Both the position numbers and the translations under genes were made by a program. 41,119 bases of DNA from DAOVRL01 sp964459805 (GTDB taxonomy: Bacteria; Planctomycetota; Phycisphaerae; Sedimentisphaerales; Anaerobacaceae), in assembly GCA_964459805.1 (NCBI GenBank), contig CAYWOD010000006.1, forward strand, positions 1-41,119. The letters run 5' to 3'. This document shows positions 8,635 to 17,709 of the stretch, piece after piece. The notes below the pieces were generated by a model. That model did no database searches and had not been told where the DNA came from. It saw nothing but the letters and a program-made list of their open reading frames with translations. The stretch's first letter is position 1. The number at the start of each line of letters is the position of its first letter.

Positions 8635-10467
8635 TCAGAAGACATTACGTCGAAATCGGCACGTGGCGCGCCAGGCAAAAAGGAGGCCGAAGAAGACGTA
8701 AACGAGCATGGTAATGAGCAGGACAGCGGTTGTGGAGCCAATGCCGAGGTCCGCATACAACCAGTGATATTTCAGGTCGGCCAGGTCTGCGTGCGCATTA
8801 CGCCTGCCGCCGGCGCCGGCCATAATAACGCCCGCCTGCACCGCAGGATTCGCGAATGCAGAAACGGCAAGAATATCCTTGTTGCGTGTGGCTCCGGCTA
8901 TCAGCGCCGATACCGTTGGAACGACGGCCCAAAGCACAAGCGCCAGTGCAAAGCTGGCCACTACCGCCGAAGTAGTACGCTTGAACCGAGCGCTGAAATA
9001 CAGCCCCGAGCACGTGAGAAACACCACCAGCCAGACAACAAGCATAAGCAGGTGGACTATGGCAATAACATGGATAAACCTCATAAGAACAAAGATTACA
9101 ACGTGGCCGGCCAGCAGGAACCAAACCGGCAGGCAGCGGCGAAATACGGCAGCCGCCTTTCCGACCAGGATTTGCTTATCGTCCATAGAGGTTGCCAGCA
9201 GGATTGGCCAGGCGCGCGACTCTTTCTCTGATGTAATACTTGTAGCCGAAAAAACGATGTGAAAAAGCATAGCCATAACAACGAACAATACAACGTATGA
9301 GATATGGGCAAAATCCTCATCGAGATATCCTTCGCGTGCCCAGACGACGTATGTTGCCAACAGCGCAGCAACAGTTATCACAAAGCCGATAATGCTGTTT
9401 CTCCCCTCGGCGCCGCGAATCAGCGGGGCCCTCAAGTCTTTCCACAGGACAGGAGAGCCGGTTACGCGTCTGACGACGCCGACGGCACCGGTGCTCTGTC
9501 CGGCCCGGGCGCCTGATTTTCCTGCTCTTCGTCTGCGTTTGCGTTTTGAGGGGCGGTCGAGCTCTCCGGCTGCCTGACGCTGGGCCACCCTGCGCACGAT
9601 AACCCCGCATCGGGTTATCAACAAGATGGACAAGCCTAACATAAATGCACAATGCACAGGCCAATGGAACGCAAACCCACCACCGAGCGCCCGCGGAGAC
9701 ATCATCAAGGCCATGTTGTAAGACATCGCTGTGAAAGGGCTAAGATGAGACAAGGCACTCCAGAAAACCGGATGAGAGAGAATTTGAGGCGCACGCCCGC
9801 CAATGTACGTCATCGGCAGCATCAGCAGAACACCGATGAGTCTCGGAAGCAAGCCAAAGAAAAAGCCAAGGGCGACAATCGTTTTTATGATGACGACATA
9901 GGCCCGGCGGTTTCTGATCGAAAAGTACAGACTCAGAGCCCCCGCGAAGAGCATAGCGGTCAGAGTAATGCACACGCTGGAGAAAACGTAACTCCAGGGC
10001 ACGCCGCCGAAGATGCGGACGATAGCAAGCAGCGGCAGGCTGATAGCCAAGAGCAGCAGCAACTGCAGGAGCTTGCTAAACAGCTTGCCCATTACGATTT
10101 GAAAGCCGCCCAGAGGGGTCGTCATAAGCAGCCCGAGCGTGCGGTTGTAGATTTCATCGCTGATCGAAGTGCTCAGCATAATAACGGCAATCAACTGAGT
10201 AGCGGCGAACTGAAACGTAACAATAGTATTGACGATGGTCTTCCCGGCCACCGCCATCCGCGACTTTTGGAAGGTCGTGGACGCCTGAGACTCGACCACG
10301 CTGAGCCAGACAACGACAACAAAGGCCGTCAAACCAGCCACGTATAGAAACCGCAGAAGGTAGTTCCTTTTTCTGCGGGCAGAGACGCGGAGCTCCTTGT
10401 CAAAGAGCGGTCCAGTCAGCCAGAGCGGGTTGAGCAATTTCCGGAAGCCGGTCAATGCCATAGTCAT
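8635..10467 (-). CDS. ABC-2-type permease paralogue 1
   Basis: A 610-residue polytopic membrane protein, the first permease after the ATPase gene and the longest and most divergent of the five. It carries LTGPLFDKELRVSARRKRNYLLR, SDEIYNRTLGLLMTTPLGG, LLAISLP then RIFGGVPW, a basic linker rich in KRKRRRRAGK between the two halves, GSPVLWKDLRAPLIRGAEG, SEKESRAWPILLATSMDDKQ and a CRFRRNVF end. Two ATG codons lie six bases apart at the start (MTMAL), and the outer one is used here. It sits 59 nt downstream of the ATPase gene and 18 nt upstream of the next permease. As the copy beside the ATPase it may be the ancestral partner (inference). Confidence 0.88.
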   Translation of the reverse strand: MTMALTGFRKLLNPLWLTGPLFDKELRVSARRKRNYLLRFLYVAGLTAFVVVVWLSVVESQASTTFQKSRMAVAGKTIVNTIVTFQFAATQLIAVIMLSTSISDEIYNRTLGLLMTTPLGGFQIVMGKLFSKLLQLLLLLAISLPLLAIVRIFGGVPWSYVFSSVCITLTAMLFAGALSLYFSIRNRRAYVVIIKTIVALGFFFGLLPRLIGVLLMLPMTYIGGRAPQILSHPVFWSALSHLSPFTAMSYNMALMMSPRALGGGFAFHWPVHCAFMLGLSILLITRCGVIVRRVAQRQAAGELDRPSKRKRRRRAGKSGARAGQSTGAVGVVRRVTGSPVLWKDLRAPLIRGAEGRNSIIGFVITVAALLATYVVWAREGYLDEDFAHISYVVLFVVMAMLFHIVFSATSITSEKESRAWPILLATSMDDKQILVGKAAAVFRRCLPVWFLLAGHVVIFVLMRFIHVIAIVHLLMLVVWLVVFLTCSGLYFSARFKRTTSAVVASFALALVLWAVVPTVSALIAGATRNKDILAVSAFANPAVQAGVIMAGAGGRRNAHADLADLKYHWLYADLGIGSTTAVLLITMLVYVFFGLLFAWRATCRFRRNVF

Positions 10468-10526
10468 AAGCGTCTCACACGCGGCCTGTCGGCTTGGGCG
10501 GCAACAGCTTTCTTAATCAGCCGGAC

Positions 10527-11453
10527 CTAATGGACTATACCCTTGGTCAACTGCAGGAACGCATCATCAAGTTTGAGCTGTTCGGGCTGGAGGAAAGTAA
10601 CATCCAGGCCCCCGTTAACAAGCGTCCGCGCGATAACACCGTCGCCTTCCTCGTCCTCGCCGAAGGTCACGGAGATGTAGTCGTCGATGACCTGAACCTG
10701 GCGTATCTGGGGAAGCGCCGAGAGCAGCTCGACGGCTTTATCCTGATTATTGGCCACCTGTACGCGGACCTTGCTTTCAATTCCCAGGCGCGGGCGAATT
10801 TCTTCCAAGGTCCCGCTAAAGACCATGCGCCCGTGCTCGATAATGCCGACGTGGTCGCAGATTTCCTCGAGCTCGCTGAGGATATGGCTGGAGATCATTA
10901 TCGTCTTTCCCATGCGCTTGAGCTCGCGGAGCAGCTCCCTGATTTCGATCCTCGCACGGGGGTCGAGGCCGCTCGCCGGCTCATCCAGGATGAGCACCTT
11001 GGGATCGTGAATGAGCACCCGTGCCAAGCCCAGCCGCTGCTGCATACCGCGTGAAAGGCTGTCAACTGTGGCGCTTCGCTTGGACTGCAGGTCGGTCAGC
11101 TCCAGGACGCCGTCCACGATGGTCTTGCGTTTTTTGCGTTCTATTGCAAACGCGGCGGCGAAGAACTCAAGGTACTCGAAGACCTTGAGGTCGTCGTAAA
11201 CGCCCATAAAATCGGGCATATAGCCGACCAGCTTGCGGACCTTTTTGCCCTTCTTTCTAACATCCAGGCCGTCGATGAAGGCCGTGCCGTGCGTCGGCTC
11301 CAGGAGCGTCACGAGAATGCGCATAGTCGTGGTTTTGCCGGCTCCGTTCGGACCGATGAAGCCGAATATATCCCCCTGCTGAATTGTTAAATTGAGGTTG
11401 GCAACTGCGGTCAAGCTGCCATAGTCCTTACTCAGATTCTCGGTTTTGATCAT
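10527..11453 (-). CDS. ABC-2-type transporter ATPase
   Basis: A 308-residue cytoplasmic ABC ATPase of the CcmA/NatA/GldA-like group that partners with ABC-2 permeases. Seen: Walker A GPNGAGKT (34-41), signature LSRGMQQR (133-140), Walker B LILDEP with D157 and E158, H-loop H190, and a C-terminal extension of about 100 residues ending LDDAFLQLTKG. The usual Q-loop glutamine is replaced by aspartate in GYMPDFMGVYDD (D81). The frame is open further upstream, but the ATG at 11453 is chosen because AGGAAACAGGAA lies directly before it and because the domain starts MIKTENLSKDYG. This start overlaps the end of the upstream gene by 26 nt, suggesting coupled translation. It is the only ATPase of this type for the five permeases that follow. 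Confidence 0.92.
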   Translation of the reverse strand: MIKTENLSKDYGSLTAVANLNLTIQQGDIFGFIGPNGAGKTTTMRILVTLLEPTHGTAFIDGLDVRKKGKKVRKLVGYMPDFMGVYDDLKVFEYLEFFAAAFAIERKKRKTIVDGVLELTDLQSKRSATVDSLSRGMQQRLGLARVLIHDPKVLILDEPASGLDPRARIEIRELLRELKRMGKTIMISSHILSELEEICDHVGIIEHGRMVFSGTLEEIRPRLGIESKVRVQVANNQDKAVELLSALPQIRQVQVIDDYISVTFGEDEEGDGVIARTLVNGGLDVTFLQPEQLKLDDAFLQLTKGIVH

Positions 11454-13656
11454 TTCCTGTTTCCTCGTTTTGCTGGCTGGGAAAAACCACAAGCCTCGCC
11501 AGTTGGATGTGGTCGTATGTGCACGAACGGGCGTCAACGGCAAAGGAGACGGGGGCCTGCTCGTACTCTACGCAGACAACAGCGGCCCCGTGCGCAAGAT
11601 ACGCGCTGATCGCACGGGTGCGCTGCATTGACCCCTGAGCAAAGAATGCGTCCTCCCATTTGAATGAATCGGACTGCCCGGACGAGCGGACTCTTTGGAC
11701 TGGGCGGGAATTGTAGTAAGAATTACGAAGACGGTCCACGTCATAACTGCGCCAGGTGGTTACGTTACGTAAGGCGCCGCGGAACTGCTTATTGGCCTGT
11801 GGCGGCACCCTGCCGAAGCTGATTCCTCTATCGCCCTCGAAGAAAACGTAGCCGCTTAGTATCGGGGCATCGCATTCATTGGAGATATTCACGATGATAT
11901 CACCGCCGCTGCGTTCAACCTGGGCGGTGTAAGGCAGCCGCTCCAGAGGCGATTCGTTGAGCAGACACTGGATGGTCCAGATATTGATGGGCAGTGATTC
12001 CGGCCGATTGCCCCCGTCGTCCTGCTCACAGTAAATCCTTCGTGCGCTGCCTTCTCGTTGATACGACCAAATTGACTGCTGTGTGGGGGCGATGCCTGAC
12101 CACCACTCGTTTTTCTTGAGGTCTTTGAGCCTGTAATCGTCGCTGTGTGGGGCGAACAGGCCGCAATAATTCGTGGACCACCCCAGGCTGTTGTTCTCAA
12201 TCCCGTCGAGCACGGAAACCACCCTCAACTCCATCTGCCCCCCTCGCAGGAACTCGACCCCGTAATAGGCGCCGACTGTGAACAGGACGATCCAGAAGGC
12301 GCAGGTCAGCCAGGTCAGCGGAAGGCGGCCCTTGCGTTTGAGCACTATGTAGTCGAACGGCCCGAGCAGGACAGCCAGAACGGTCAGCAGGAGAATTACC
12401 CACCAGATGCTCAACGGGCGAATCCCCTTGTAGAGGTAATTCATAACCGCGTTGTTTGCCGCCTGGGCAAGGCCGATTTCGTAATGATTGATGTTCTGGG
12501 AGCCTTGGTCGCTGCGGGAGGCATCCTCTGCGAATTCGATCCTGCGAAGCGGGAGCATTAGGTCACGCTGATTACGGCTGCGACGACGTGGGCTGCTGTC
12601 GCGGGGAAAAGCACCCCCCGTAGTCTGGGCATGATCGTCTTCGAGGACGGCCGTGATGCGGTTGACCCAGAACTCAGAAGATTTTGTCCTTTGTCTGTCG
12701 CTCATCGTCGAAGGGTCAAAGGCCAAAACACCTACCCGCCCGAAACCTGCATATCCCACTGCAAAGACGCACTCATTAGCGTCGGAACTGTCCGTATCAC
12801 ACAGCCCGGCCGTCGGCTTCGCTAGAAGGGGCCACCCTGCAACTGTTTCGGACTCGCCGGGCTGGAGGTCCCATTTCCGAAGGATTTCTGGATCGACGGT
12901 AATCTCTTTCACCTGGCGGGCCTCAACCGGAAGCAACTGGGCAATGGGATTGTTGGCCGGCAGCGGATGGCTTCCCAGGACGAGCAAGAGCCGACCGCCG
13001 TTTGAGATCCATTGCGCAATTGCATTCAATTGGTGCGGATTGAACTGGTTCCAGTCGGGGTCGTAGAGGATCAGCAGGTCAAGGCTGACAAAGCCCGTCC
13101 AGTCCCATGGAACCATCCGAGGCAATTTATCTCCGAGATATACCTTTCCCCGCCCCCCCTGCTGCTCCCGGCAGACCGACTGCTTTGGGAGCCTGAGCAG
13201 GCCGAACTTGCCGCCGACGTGCCCTATCAACATATCTTTTTCGGTGACTGCGGTGAGCATGCGATCTCTCGTAGTGCGGCCCCAGAGGTCGTACTTCTGG
13301 CCCCAAACACTTCTACGGCGTTTTGCGTCGATGAGATCCACATTACATCTGTCGGCCGCAAAGGCGAACTTCGTCACGAGCGGCAGGTGCAGGTAAATAT
13401 CCGGCGTCAGCACAAACCTGTGCCTGATGTTTAGAGTGTTCAGGCCATCCTGCGGAGCCGAGAGCGTTACGACACCGGCGAACGGCTCGGTAAGTGTGCT
13501 GCCAATGCCGATCTCGACCGGCGTCCACTGCATGGGACGGTAGCAGCCGCCCCATCCACAGAAGAAGTCAACATTGAACGGCGACTCCTCTGCCGAGCAA
13601 ACTCCCGCAAGCGCCAGAATCAAAACCGCCAATAAAGCTGGTGAAACGCGTAACAT
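11428..13656 (-). CDS. Membrane-anchored extracytoplasmic protein with amidotransferase-like domain
   Basis: The ATG at 13656 is preferred to the one at 13680 because GGTGGGAG lies 5 nt before it and the product then begins with a clean signal peptide (MLRVSPALLAVLILALAGVCSAEE). The mature protein is about 740 residues. Around residues 185-260 is a stretch like the GATase1/ThuA-like fold (DLLILYDPDWNQF, then WISNGGRLLLVLGSHP) without an obvious catalytic nucleophile. Two transmembrane helices lie near residues 425-475 (ISIWWVILLLTVLAVLLGP-like, then a second ending GAYYGVEFL), so the N- and C-terminal parts face the periplasm. The C-terminal part is probably beta-rich. It lies between the BatA-like gene and the ABC ATPase, overlapping the latter by 26 nt. 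Similar proteins accompany planctomycete MoxR/VWA clusters as I recall. Function unknown. Confidence 0.75.
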   Translation of the reverse strand: MLRVSPALLAVLILALAGVCSAEESPFNVDFFCGWGGCYRPMQWTPVEIGIGSTLTEPFAGVVTLSAPQDGLNTLNIRHRFVLTPDIYLHLPLVTKFAFAADRCNVDLIDAKRRRSVWGQKYDLWGRTTRDRMLTAVTEKDMLIGHVGGKFGLLRLPKQSVCREQQGGRGKVYLGDKLPRMVPWDWTGFVSLDLLILYDPDWNQFNPHQLNAIAQWISNGGRLLLVLGSHPLPANNPIAQLLPVEARQVKEITVDPEILRKWDLQPGESETVAGWPLLAKPTAGLCDTDSSDANECVFAVGYAGFGRVGVLAFDPSTMSDRQRTKSSEFWVNRITAVLEDDHAQTTGGAFPRDSSPRRRSRNQRDLMLPLRRIEFAEDASRSDQGSQNINHYEIGLAQAANNAVMNYLYKGIRPLSIWWVILLLTVLAVLLGPFDYIVLKRKGRLPLTWLTCAFWIVLFTVGAYYGVEFLRGGQMELRVVSVLDGIENNSLGWSTNYCGLFAPHSDDYRLKDLKKNEWWSGIAPTQQSIWSYQREGSARRIYCEQDDGGNRPESLPINIWTIQCLLNESPLERLPYTAQVERSGGDIIVNISNECDAPILSGYVFFEGDRGISFGRVPPQANKQFRGALRNVTTWRSYDVDRLRNSYYNSRPVQRVRSSGQSDSFKWEDAFFAQGSMQRTRAISAYLAHGAAVVCVEYEQAPVSFAVDARSCTYDHIQLARLVVFPSQQNEETGNDQNRESE

Positions 13657-13687
13657 GCTAACTCCCACCGAAAGCAACATTTATGTA

Positions 13688-15655
13688 TCAAATTCGCACC
13701 TTATGATTATATATCACCCACTCCAGACATGCAAGAATTAAAACCAAGCCTACGAGAAACGACCAGAGCGGCAGGTTCGCGCGGGTCACGGCGCCTTCCC
13801 GGGCCTCTACCTGCTGACCTGAGAGCACGATTTCGCGCCGAGGCTCGATATTGCTTTCGAGCCGATCGAGAAGATTGACCGCAAAGAGCATCGGCGACTG
13901 ATCGGGGATTCTCAGCCCGTAGATGCCCACGCGGTCGGTGCCGGGAAACCGAATAGTCCCCGCTGAACTCGCCTTGATTTCGCTATCGGAGAAACCAGGC
14001 CCGTCAATTGTAGCGGTAAGCTCCGGAGCAAGCCCTTGAATAACGATAGGCTCGCCCACCTGGAGATTCACCTGCTGGTTTTGTCCGACCTGCATGCCCA
14101 GGAAACTGACTGCGTTGTAACAGAACAAGACGAAGCTCGGCTCAAACGGCCAGGTGGTCTTTAGCACATCGAACCCGGCCAGAAGAAAAACGCTCCCTTT
14201 TCGGCGCAGCAGCGCCAGCGCAGGCGACTCATTGAACTCGGCGAGGACCTCTGCATCGCGGGGCAGGACCATCTTGTAACATTCTTGAGCAAAGAGATTC
14301 GTCAAGCTAACGTATTTCAGTACGGCGTGCTTGGGCCTCCAATCCACAATAACCTGGTTTTCGAGCTGCTGAGCGACCGAGACATCAATGTCGTTCGGCG
14401 GCCGGCCAAAAACCAGATAACGGCACTTGGGCAGTTTGGCCGGCAGATGATTGTCAAGTACGATAACGTCATAAGGCCGCTCGACGTTAATGTCGGAAAT
14501 CCCGTTAGCGTCGAATTGCGCCGGGGACATAAGGTCCAGCCCGGCCAGCGGACAGGCCTTCAGCGCCAGCGCCAGCACCGTATTGCCGTTGGTAACAAGC
14601 AGAACCGAGAGCCTCTTGGGAGGTGACAAAATGGCCCACGCGGCATCGTCGCTCGCGAGCGAATCGGGCAGCAACTGCCTAACCTGAAGCACCCCGGCTT
14701 CGGCGTACGAAAGAGCGAAATTAACCGCCACTTTCCCGGGTCCGGCGTCATCCGAGTCGTCGCCGGTCTTTCCTGAAGGGATAGTGACTGATTTTACCGC
14801 ACGAACATCGTTGTTTATGCTAAGCTGGACATCGCTCGTTGCCGCCTCGTCGCCGTAATTGGCAACCGTGGCAAATACGTTAATCCGGTCGGGGTCCTCG
14901 TACGACCTTCTCGCCTGCATAGCCGTTACGCCGACATTCTCGGTCGATTCACCGATGCAGTAGAAGGTCAATTCGTCGGTGCTGACCATAATCTCATCCA
15001 GGTCGTGTATCCGCCCATCGCTAAAGAGTATCATTTTTGCCGTTTCGCGTGCGCTTTGATTTTGCGGCTCCTCACCGGGTGCCTGTGCGAAGGCCTGAGC
15101 GACCATAACCGCCTCGGCCAGAGCCGAATCGCCATCGCCCGGCGCTATCCGGTCAATGGCGGCGATTAGCTGTCGCTTGTCGGCGGTGAAGTTGCACATA
15201 ACCTTGGCGTGATCGTCGAAGGCGATGACCATTGTCTGGTCACGGGCGCCGCGCAGAGAAAAGAAGGACTCGCCACGGAGAGACTCAACGAACGTTCCGG
15301 CCTGTTTCTTGGCCTGGTCGAGCCGGGTAGGCTTGATGTCGGTCGCGCTCATACTTGCCGACCGGTCGATCAACAATACATACCGGCGCGCTCCGCCGGC
15401 CGTCAACGCCAGTATCGGCCCGGCAAGCCCAAGTAAAAGCGCCAGCAACATCAATAACTGCAGGAGCAGCAGGATGTTCCGTCTGAGCCTTTGAAACGGG
15501 GCGTTGACCTGCAGATCCTGTACGGCCCGTTTCCACAGCAACGTGCTTGAGATAATCTGCTCGCGACGTTTGAGCTTGAGGAAATACAGCAGCAGCAGCA
15601 GCGGCACCGAAACCGCAGCGGCATAAAGTGCTGTCAAAGGCGTCAGCCATTCCAT
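13688..15655 (-). CDS. BatA-like membrane protein with von Willebrand A domain
   Basis: A 655-residue protein. The ATG at 15655 is preferred to an upstream TTG because BatA-family proteins begin in this way (MEWLTPLTALYAAAVSVPLLLLLYFL-like) and GGAG lies upstream. Order: an N-terminal helix (about 8-27), a basic segment, a second helix (about 60-86), then a VWA domain from about 92 with a metal-site motif DRSAS (D97, S99, S101). The region beyond about 330 holds beta-rich and amidotransferase-like sequence (VIVLDNHLPAKLPKCRYLVFG is typical), and a final helix lies near residue 635. Family knowledge: BatA-type VWA proteins act with MoxR ATPases and DUF58 proteins at the inner membrane. The DUF58 and MoxR genes are directly upstream, 34 nt and about 1 kb away, so a joint complex is likely. 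Confidence 0.85.
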   Translation of the reverse strand: MEWLTPLTALYAAAVSVPLLLLLYFLKLKRREQIISSTLLWKRAVQDLQVNAPFQRLRRNILLLLQLLMLLALLLGLAGPILALTAGGARRYVLLIDRSASMSATDIKPTRLDQAKKQAGTFVESLRGESFFSLRGARDQTMVIAFDDHAKVMCNFTADKRQLIAAIDRIAPGDGDSALAEAVMVAQAFAQAPGEEPQNQSARETAKMILFSDGRIHDLDEIMVSTDELTFYCIGESTENVGVTAMQARRSYEDPDRINVFATVANYGDEAATSDVQLSINNDVRAVKSVTIPSGKTGDDSDDAGPGKVAVNFALSYAEAGVLQVRQLLPDSLASDDAAWAILSPPKRLSVLLVTNGNTVLALALKACPLAGLDLMSPAQFDANGISDINVERPYDVIVLDNHLPAKLPKCRYLVFGRPPNDIDVSVAQQLENQVIVDWRPKHAVLKYVSLTNLFAQECYKMVLPRDAEVLAEFNESPALALLRRKGSVFLLAGFDVLKTTWPFEPSFVLFCYNAVSFLGMQVGQNQQVNLQVGEPIVIQGLAPELTATIDGPGFSDSEIKASSAGTIRFPGTDRVGIYGLRIPDQSPMLFAVNLLDRLESNIEPRREIVLSGQQVEAREGAVTRANLPLWSFLVGLVLILACLEWVIYNHKVRI

Positions 15656-15689
15656 AAATGCACACTCCAAACAACCAGCGGCGCCGCAA

Positions 15690-16604
15690 TCAGCGGAGCA
15701 GCCGAATCCGCCGCAGATAGTTCAGCACTAATGACTCCACCGAGTCGGCGGAGCTGGCCAGCACATAAACTGCCCCGCGGCGGGTGCAAAAATCCTTCAA
15801 TTCGTTACAATAGGCGGTAAGGTTTCGCTTGTAGTACTTCGCCAACGCGGCGCTTACGGTTATCTCAGCGACATCGGCGTCTTCGATGTCAATCAGTTTC
15901 AAATCGCCGCCGAGATCGGGCGAGAGCTCCTGGGCCGAGAGGACCTGGATAACGTAGAGGTCGTACTGCCTGCCGATAAGCCTGCGCAGGCCGGAATCGT
16001 AGCCTTCCTTAAACAGAAAGTCCGAGAGCACAATCATCACGCCCGACCCGATGCGTCCGCCGACTAACTGCCGACAGGCGATATCGAACTGCGAAAGCCC
16101 ATCGCATTCGGCGGTCAACAGGAAATCGGCCATTTGGTGAAGGTAGTTTCGCCCGCGCATGTTGGCAAGCTGGCCCGTCAGACCGTCCCCGAACATGCTC
16201 ATACTTACCCGATTGTTGTTCACTAAGCTGACATAACCCAGAGCAGCAGCGAGTTTCTTGATGAAAAGCTCCTTCGAAGGCTCTCCCACGCTCATCGAAG
16301 CACTGGCGTCGGCTACAATATGCACGGTCAGGTCCTGCTCCTCGAGAAAGAGCTTGAGGAACAACTGCTCCAGCCGCCCGTAGATGTTCCAGTCCACGAA
16401 TCGCAGGTCATCGCCGACCACGTACGGACGATGGTCGGCAAATTCTACACTCTGGCCATGGCGTTTGGATCGACGCTCGCCCTGGAGTTTGCCCTGCAAT
16501 ATCTTGCGGCTCAGGACATCCAGCGCATCCAGCCGCGTCATAAACTCCGGATCGAGTAAATCCGTCAGTCTCTTTCGTGATGTTGTTGCTTTAGTCTTGT
16601 CCAT
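15690..16604 (-). CDS. DUF58 (VWA-like) protein
   Basis: A 304-residue soluble protein. The DUF58 hallmark DHRPYVVGDDLRFVDWNIYGR (truncated here to its key parts: DHRPY, GDD, R, DWN) lies near residues 57-77. A VWA-like fold follows with VADASASMS (D-x-S-x-S metal-site pattern, about 97-105) and later IVLSDFLF. Length matches the family. No transmembrane helix is visible, so it is cytoplasmic or peripheral. Family knowledge: DUF58 proteins are encoded next to MoxR AAA+ ATPases and VWA membrane proteins, as here, and are thought to bind them. It lies 56 nt downstream of moxR and 34 nt upstream of the BatA-like start. Confidence 0.9.
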   Translation of the reverse strand: MDKTKATTSRKRLTDLLDPEFMTRLDALDVLSRKILQGKLQGERRSKRHGQSVEFADHRPYVVGDDLRFVDWNIYGRLEQLFLKLFLEEQDLTVHIVADASASMSVGEPSKELFIKKLAAALGYVSLVNNNRVSMSMFGDGLTGQLANMRGRNYLHQMADFLLTAECDGLSQFDIACRQLVGGRIGSGVMIVLSDFLFKEGYDSGLRRLIGRQYDLYVIQVLSAQELSPDLGGDLKLIDIEDADVAEITVSAALAKYYKRNLTAYCNELKDFCTRRGAVYVLASSADSVESLVLNYLRRIRLLR

Positions 16605-16660
16605 ATCCGATCAAAAGCCGTCCCTTACTATTCAATACGCATGAGCAGCCGTTATCTTGC

Positions 16661-17686
16661 CTACGGAACGTCAAGTTTCTGCTCCAACGCTTTCGGCGTG
16701 CTCTCGAGCACCTGCTTGAGCACATCGTCCGTAGTTACGCCTTCGGCCTGCCCTTCGAAATTCAGCAGGATCCGGTGTCGCATGGCCGGCAGCACGGAGA
16801 CCTCAATATCGCTGAAACTAACATGGTAACGCTCGTCGAGCATGGCGCGGACCTTGCCTGAGAGGACCAGGGCCTGAACGGCTCGCGGTGACGAGCCGAA
16901 GCGAACAAAGCGGTTCGTTGTCTCAGCGGCGAACTCGCCCTGCGGATGTGTCGCAAGCACCAAGCGGATGGCGTAGTCCTGGACGTGCTCGGCAATGACG
17001 ACATGCCTGACAAGGTCCTGGGCCTGGATTATCTGCTCGGCGTCGAGAACGGATTCCGCCTGCGGGTCCGCGCCGGTGGTCGTCCGGTCGATGATGGTGC
17101 GCAGCTCCCGGCGGTCACTGTACGGCACGAGCACCTTGAAGAAGAACCGGTCCAATTGTGCTTCGGGCAGGGGGTAGGTGCCTTCCTGCTCGATAGGGTT
17201 CTGCGTAGCGAGGACCATAAACGGCTCGGGCAATTTGCGAACCTGCCCCCCGCTGGTCACCGAGTGCTCCTGCATAGCTTCGAGCATAGCGGACTGAGTC
17301 TTCGGCGTCGCCCGGTTGATTTCGTCGGCTAAAATAATCTGTCCGAAGATCGGCCCCCGCTGGAACTCGAACTGTCGTCTGCCGGTGGCCTTCTCTTCCA
17401 TAACTATGTTCGTACCGATGATGTCCGCCGGCATCAAATCAGGCGTGAACTGGATACGACGAAACTCAAGCGAGAAAACCGAGCTGAGCGTGCGCACCAA
17501 CAGGGTCTTGCCAAGGCCCGGCACACCCTCCAGAAGCACATGCCCGCCGCAAAACAGGCAGATAAGCACGTTATCGACAATGTCCTCGTGCCCGACAATC
17601 ACCTTGCCGATCTCGCTGCGCAGCGAATCGAACTTCTTGCGAAAGTCACGACACTGCTCTTCAACTTCCTTCGTTTCTTTTGACAT
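16661..17686 (-). CDS. MoxR-family AAA+ ATPase
   Basis: A 341-residue cytoplasmic AAA+ ATPase of the MoxR subgroup, which acts as a chaperone or remodelling factor for VWA and DUF58 partners. Motifs: Walker A GVPGLGKT (54-61), Walker B ILADEIN (D121, E122), the following RATPKTQSAMLEAMQE, sensor 1 LATQNP, and the typical EGTYPLPEAQLDRFFFK. Length and order are normal for the family. The start is firm: AGGAGGT stands 8 nt before the ATG, one of the strongest ribosome-binding sites in the window. It lies 23 nt after the large VWA gene and immediately before DUF58, giving the standard MoxR-DUF58-VWA order. Regulation is presumably that of the long operon. Confidence 0.95.
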   Translation of the reverse strand: MSKETKEVEEQCRDFRKKFDSLRSEIGKVIVGHEDIVDNVLICLFCGGHVLLEGVPGLGKTLLVRTLSSVFSLEFRRIQFTPDLMPADIIGTNIVMEEKATGRRQFEFQRGPIFGQIILADEINRATPKTQSAMLEAMQEHSVTSGGQVRKLPEPFMVLATQNPIEQEGTYPLPEAQLDRFFFKVLVPYSDRRELRTIIDRTTTGADPQAESVLDAEQIIQAQDLVRHVVIAEHVQDYAIRLVLATHPQGEFAAETTNRFVRFGSSPRAVQALVLSGKVRAMLDERYHVSFSDIEVSVLPAMRHRILLNFEGQAEGVTTDDVLKQVLESTPKALEQKLDVP

Positions 17687-17709
17687 TGCAATTACCTCCT
17701 AAGCGTCTA

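Noticed and set aside
9652..10347. + strand open frame of 231 codons opposite a permease gene
   Set aside because: It is antisense to the 8635-10467 permease, with no family-like motif and a composition expected of a shadow frame.
11454..11543. N-terminal extension of the ABC-2 ATPase to 11543
   Set aside because: The extra residues are not ABC-like, and a good ribosome-binding site stands directly before the ATG at 11453.
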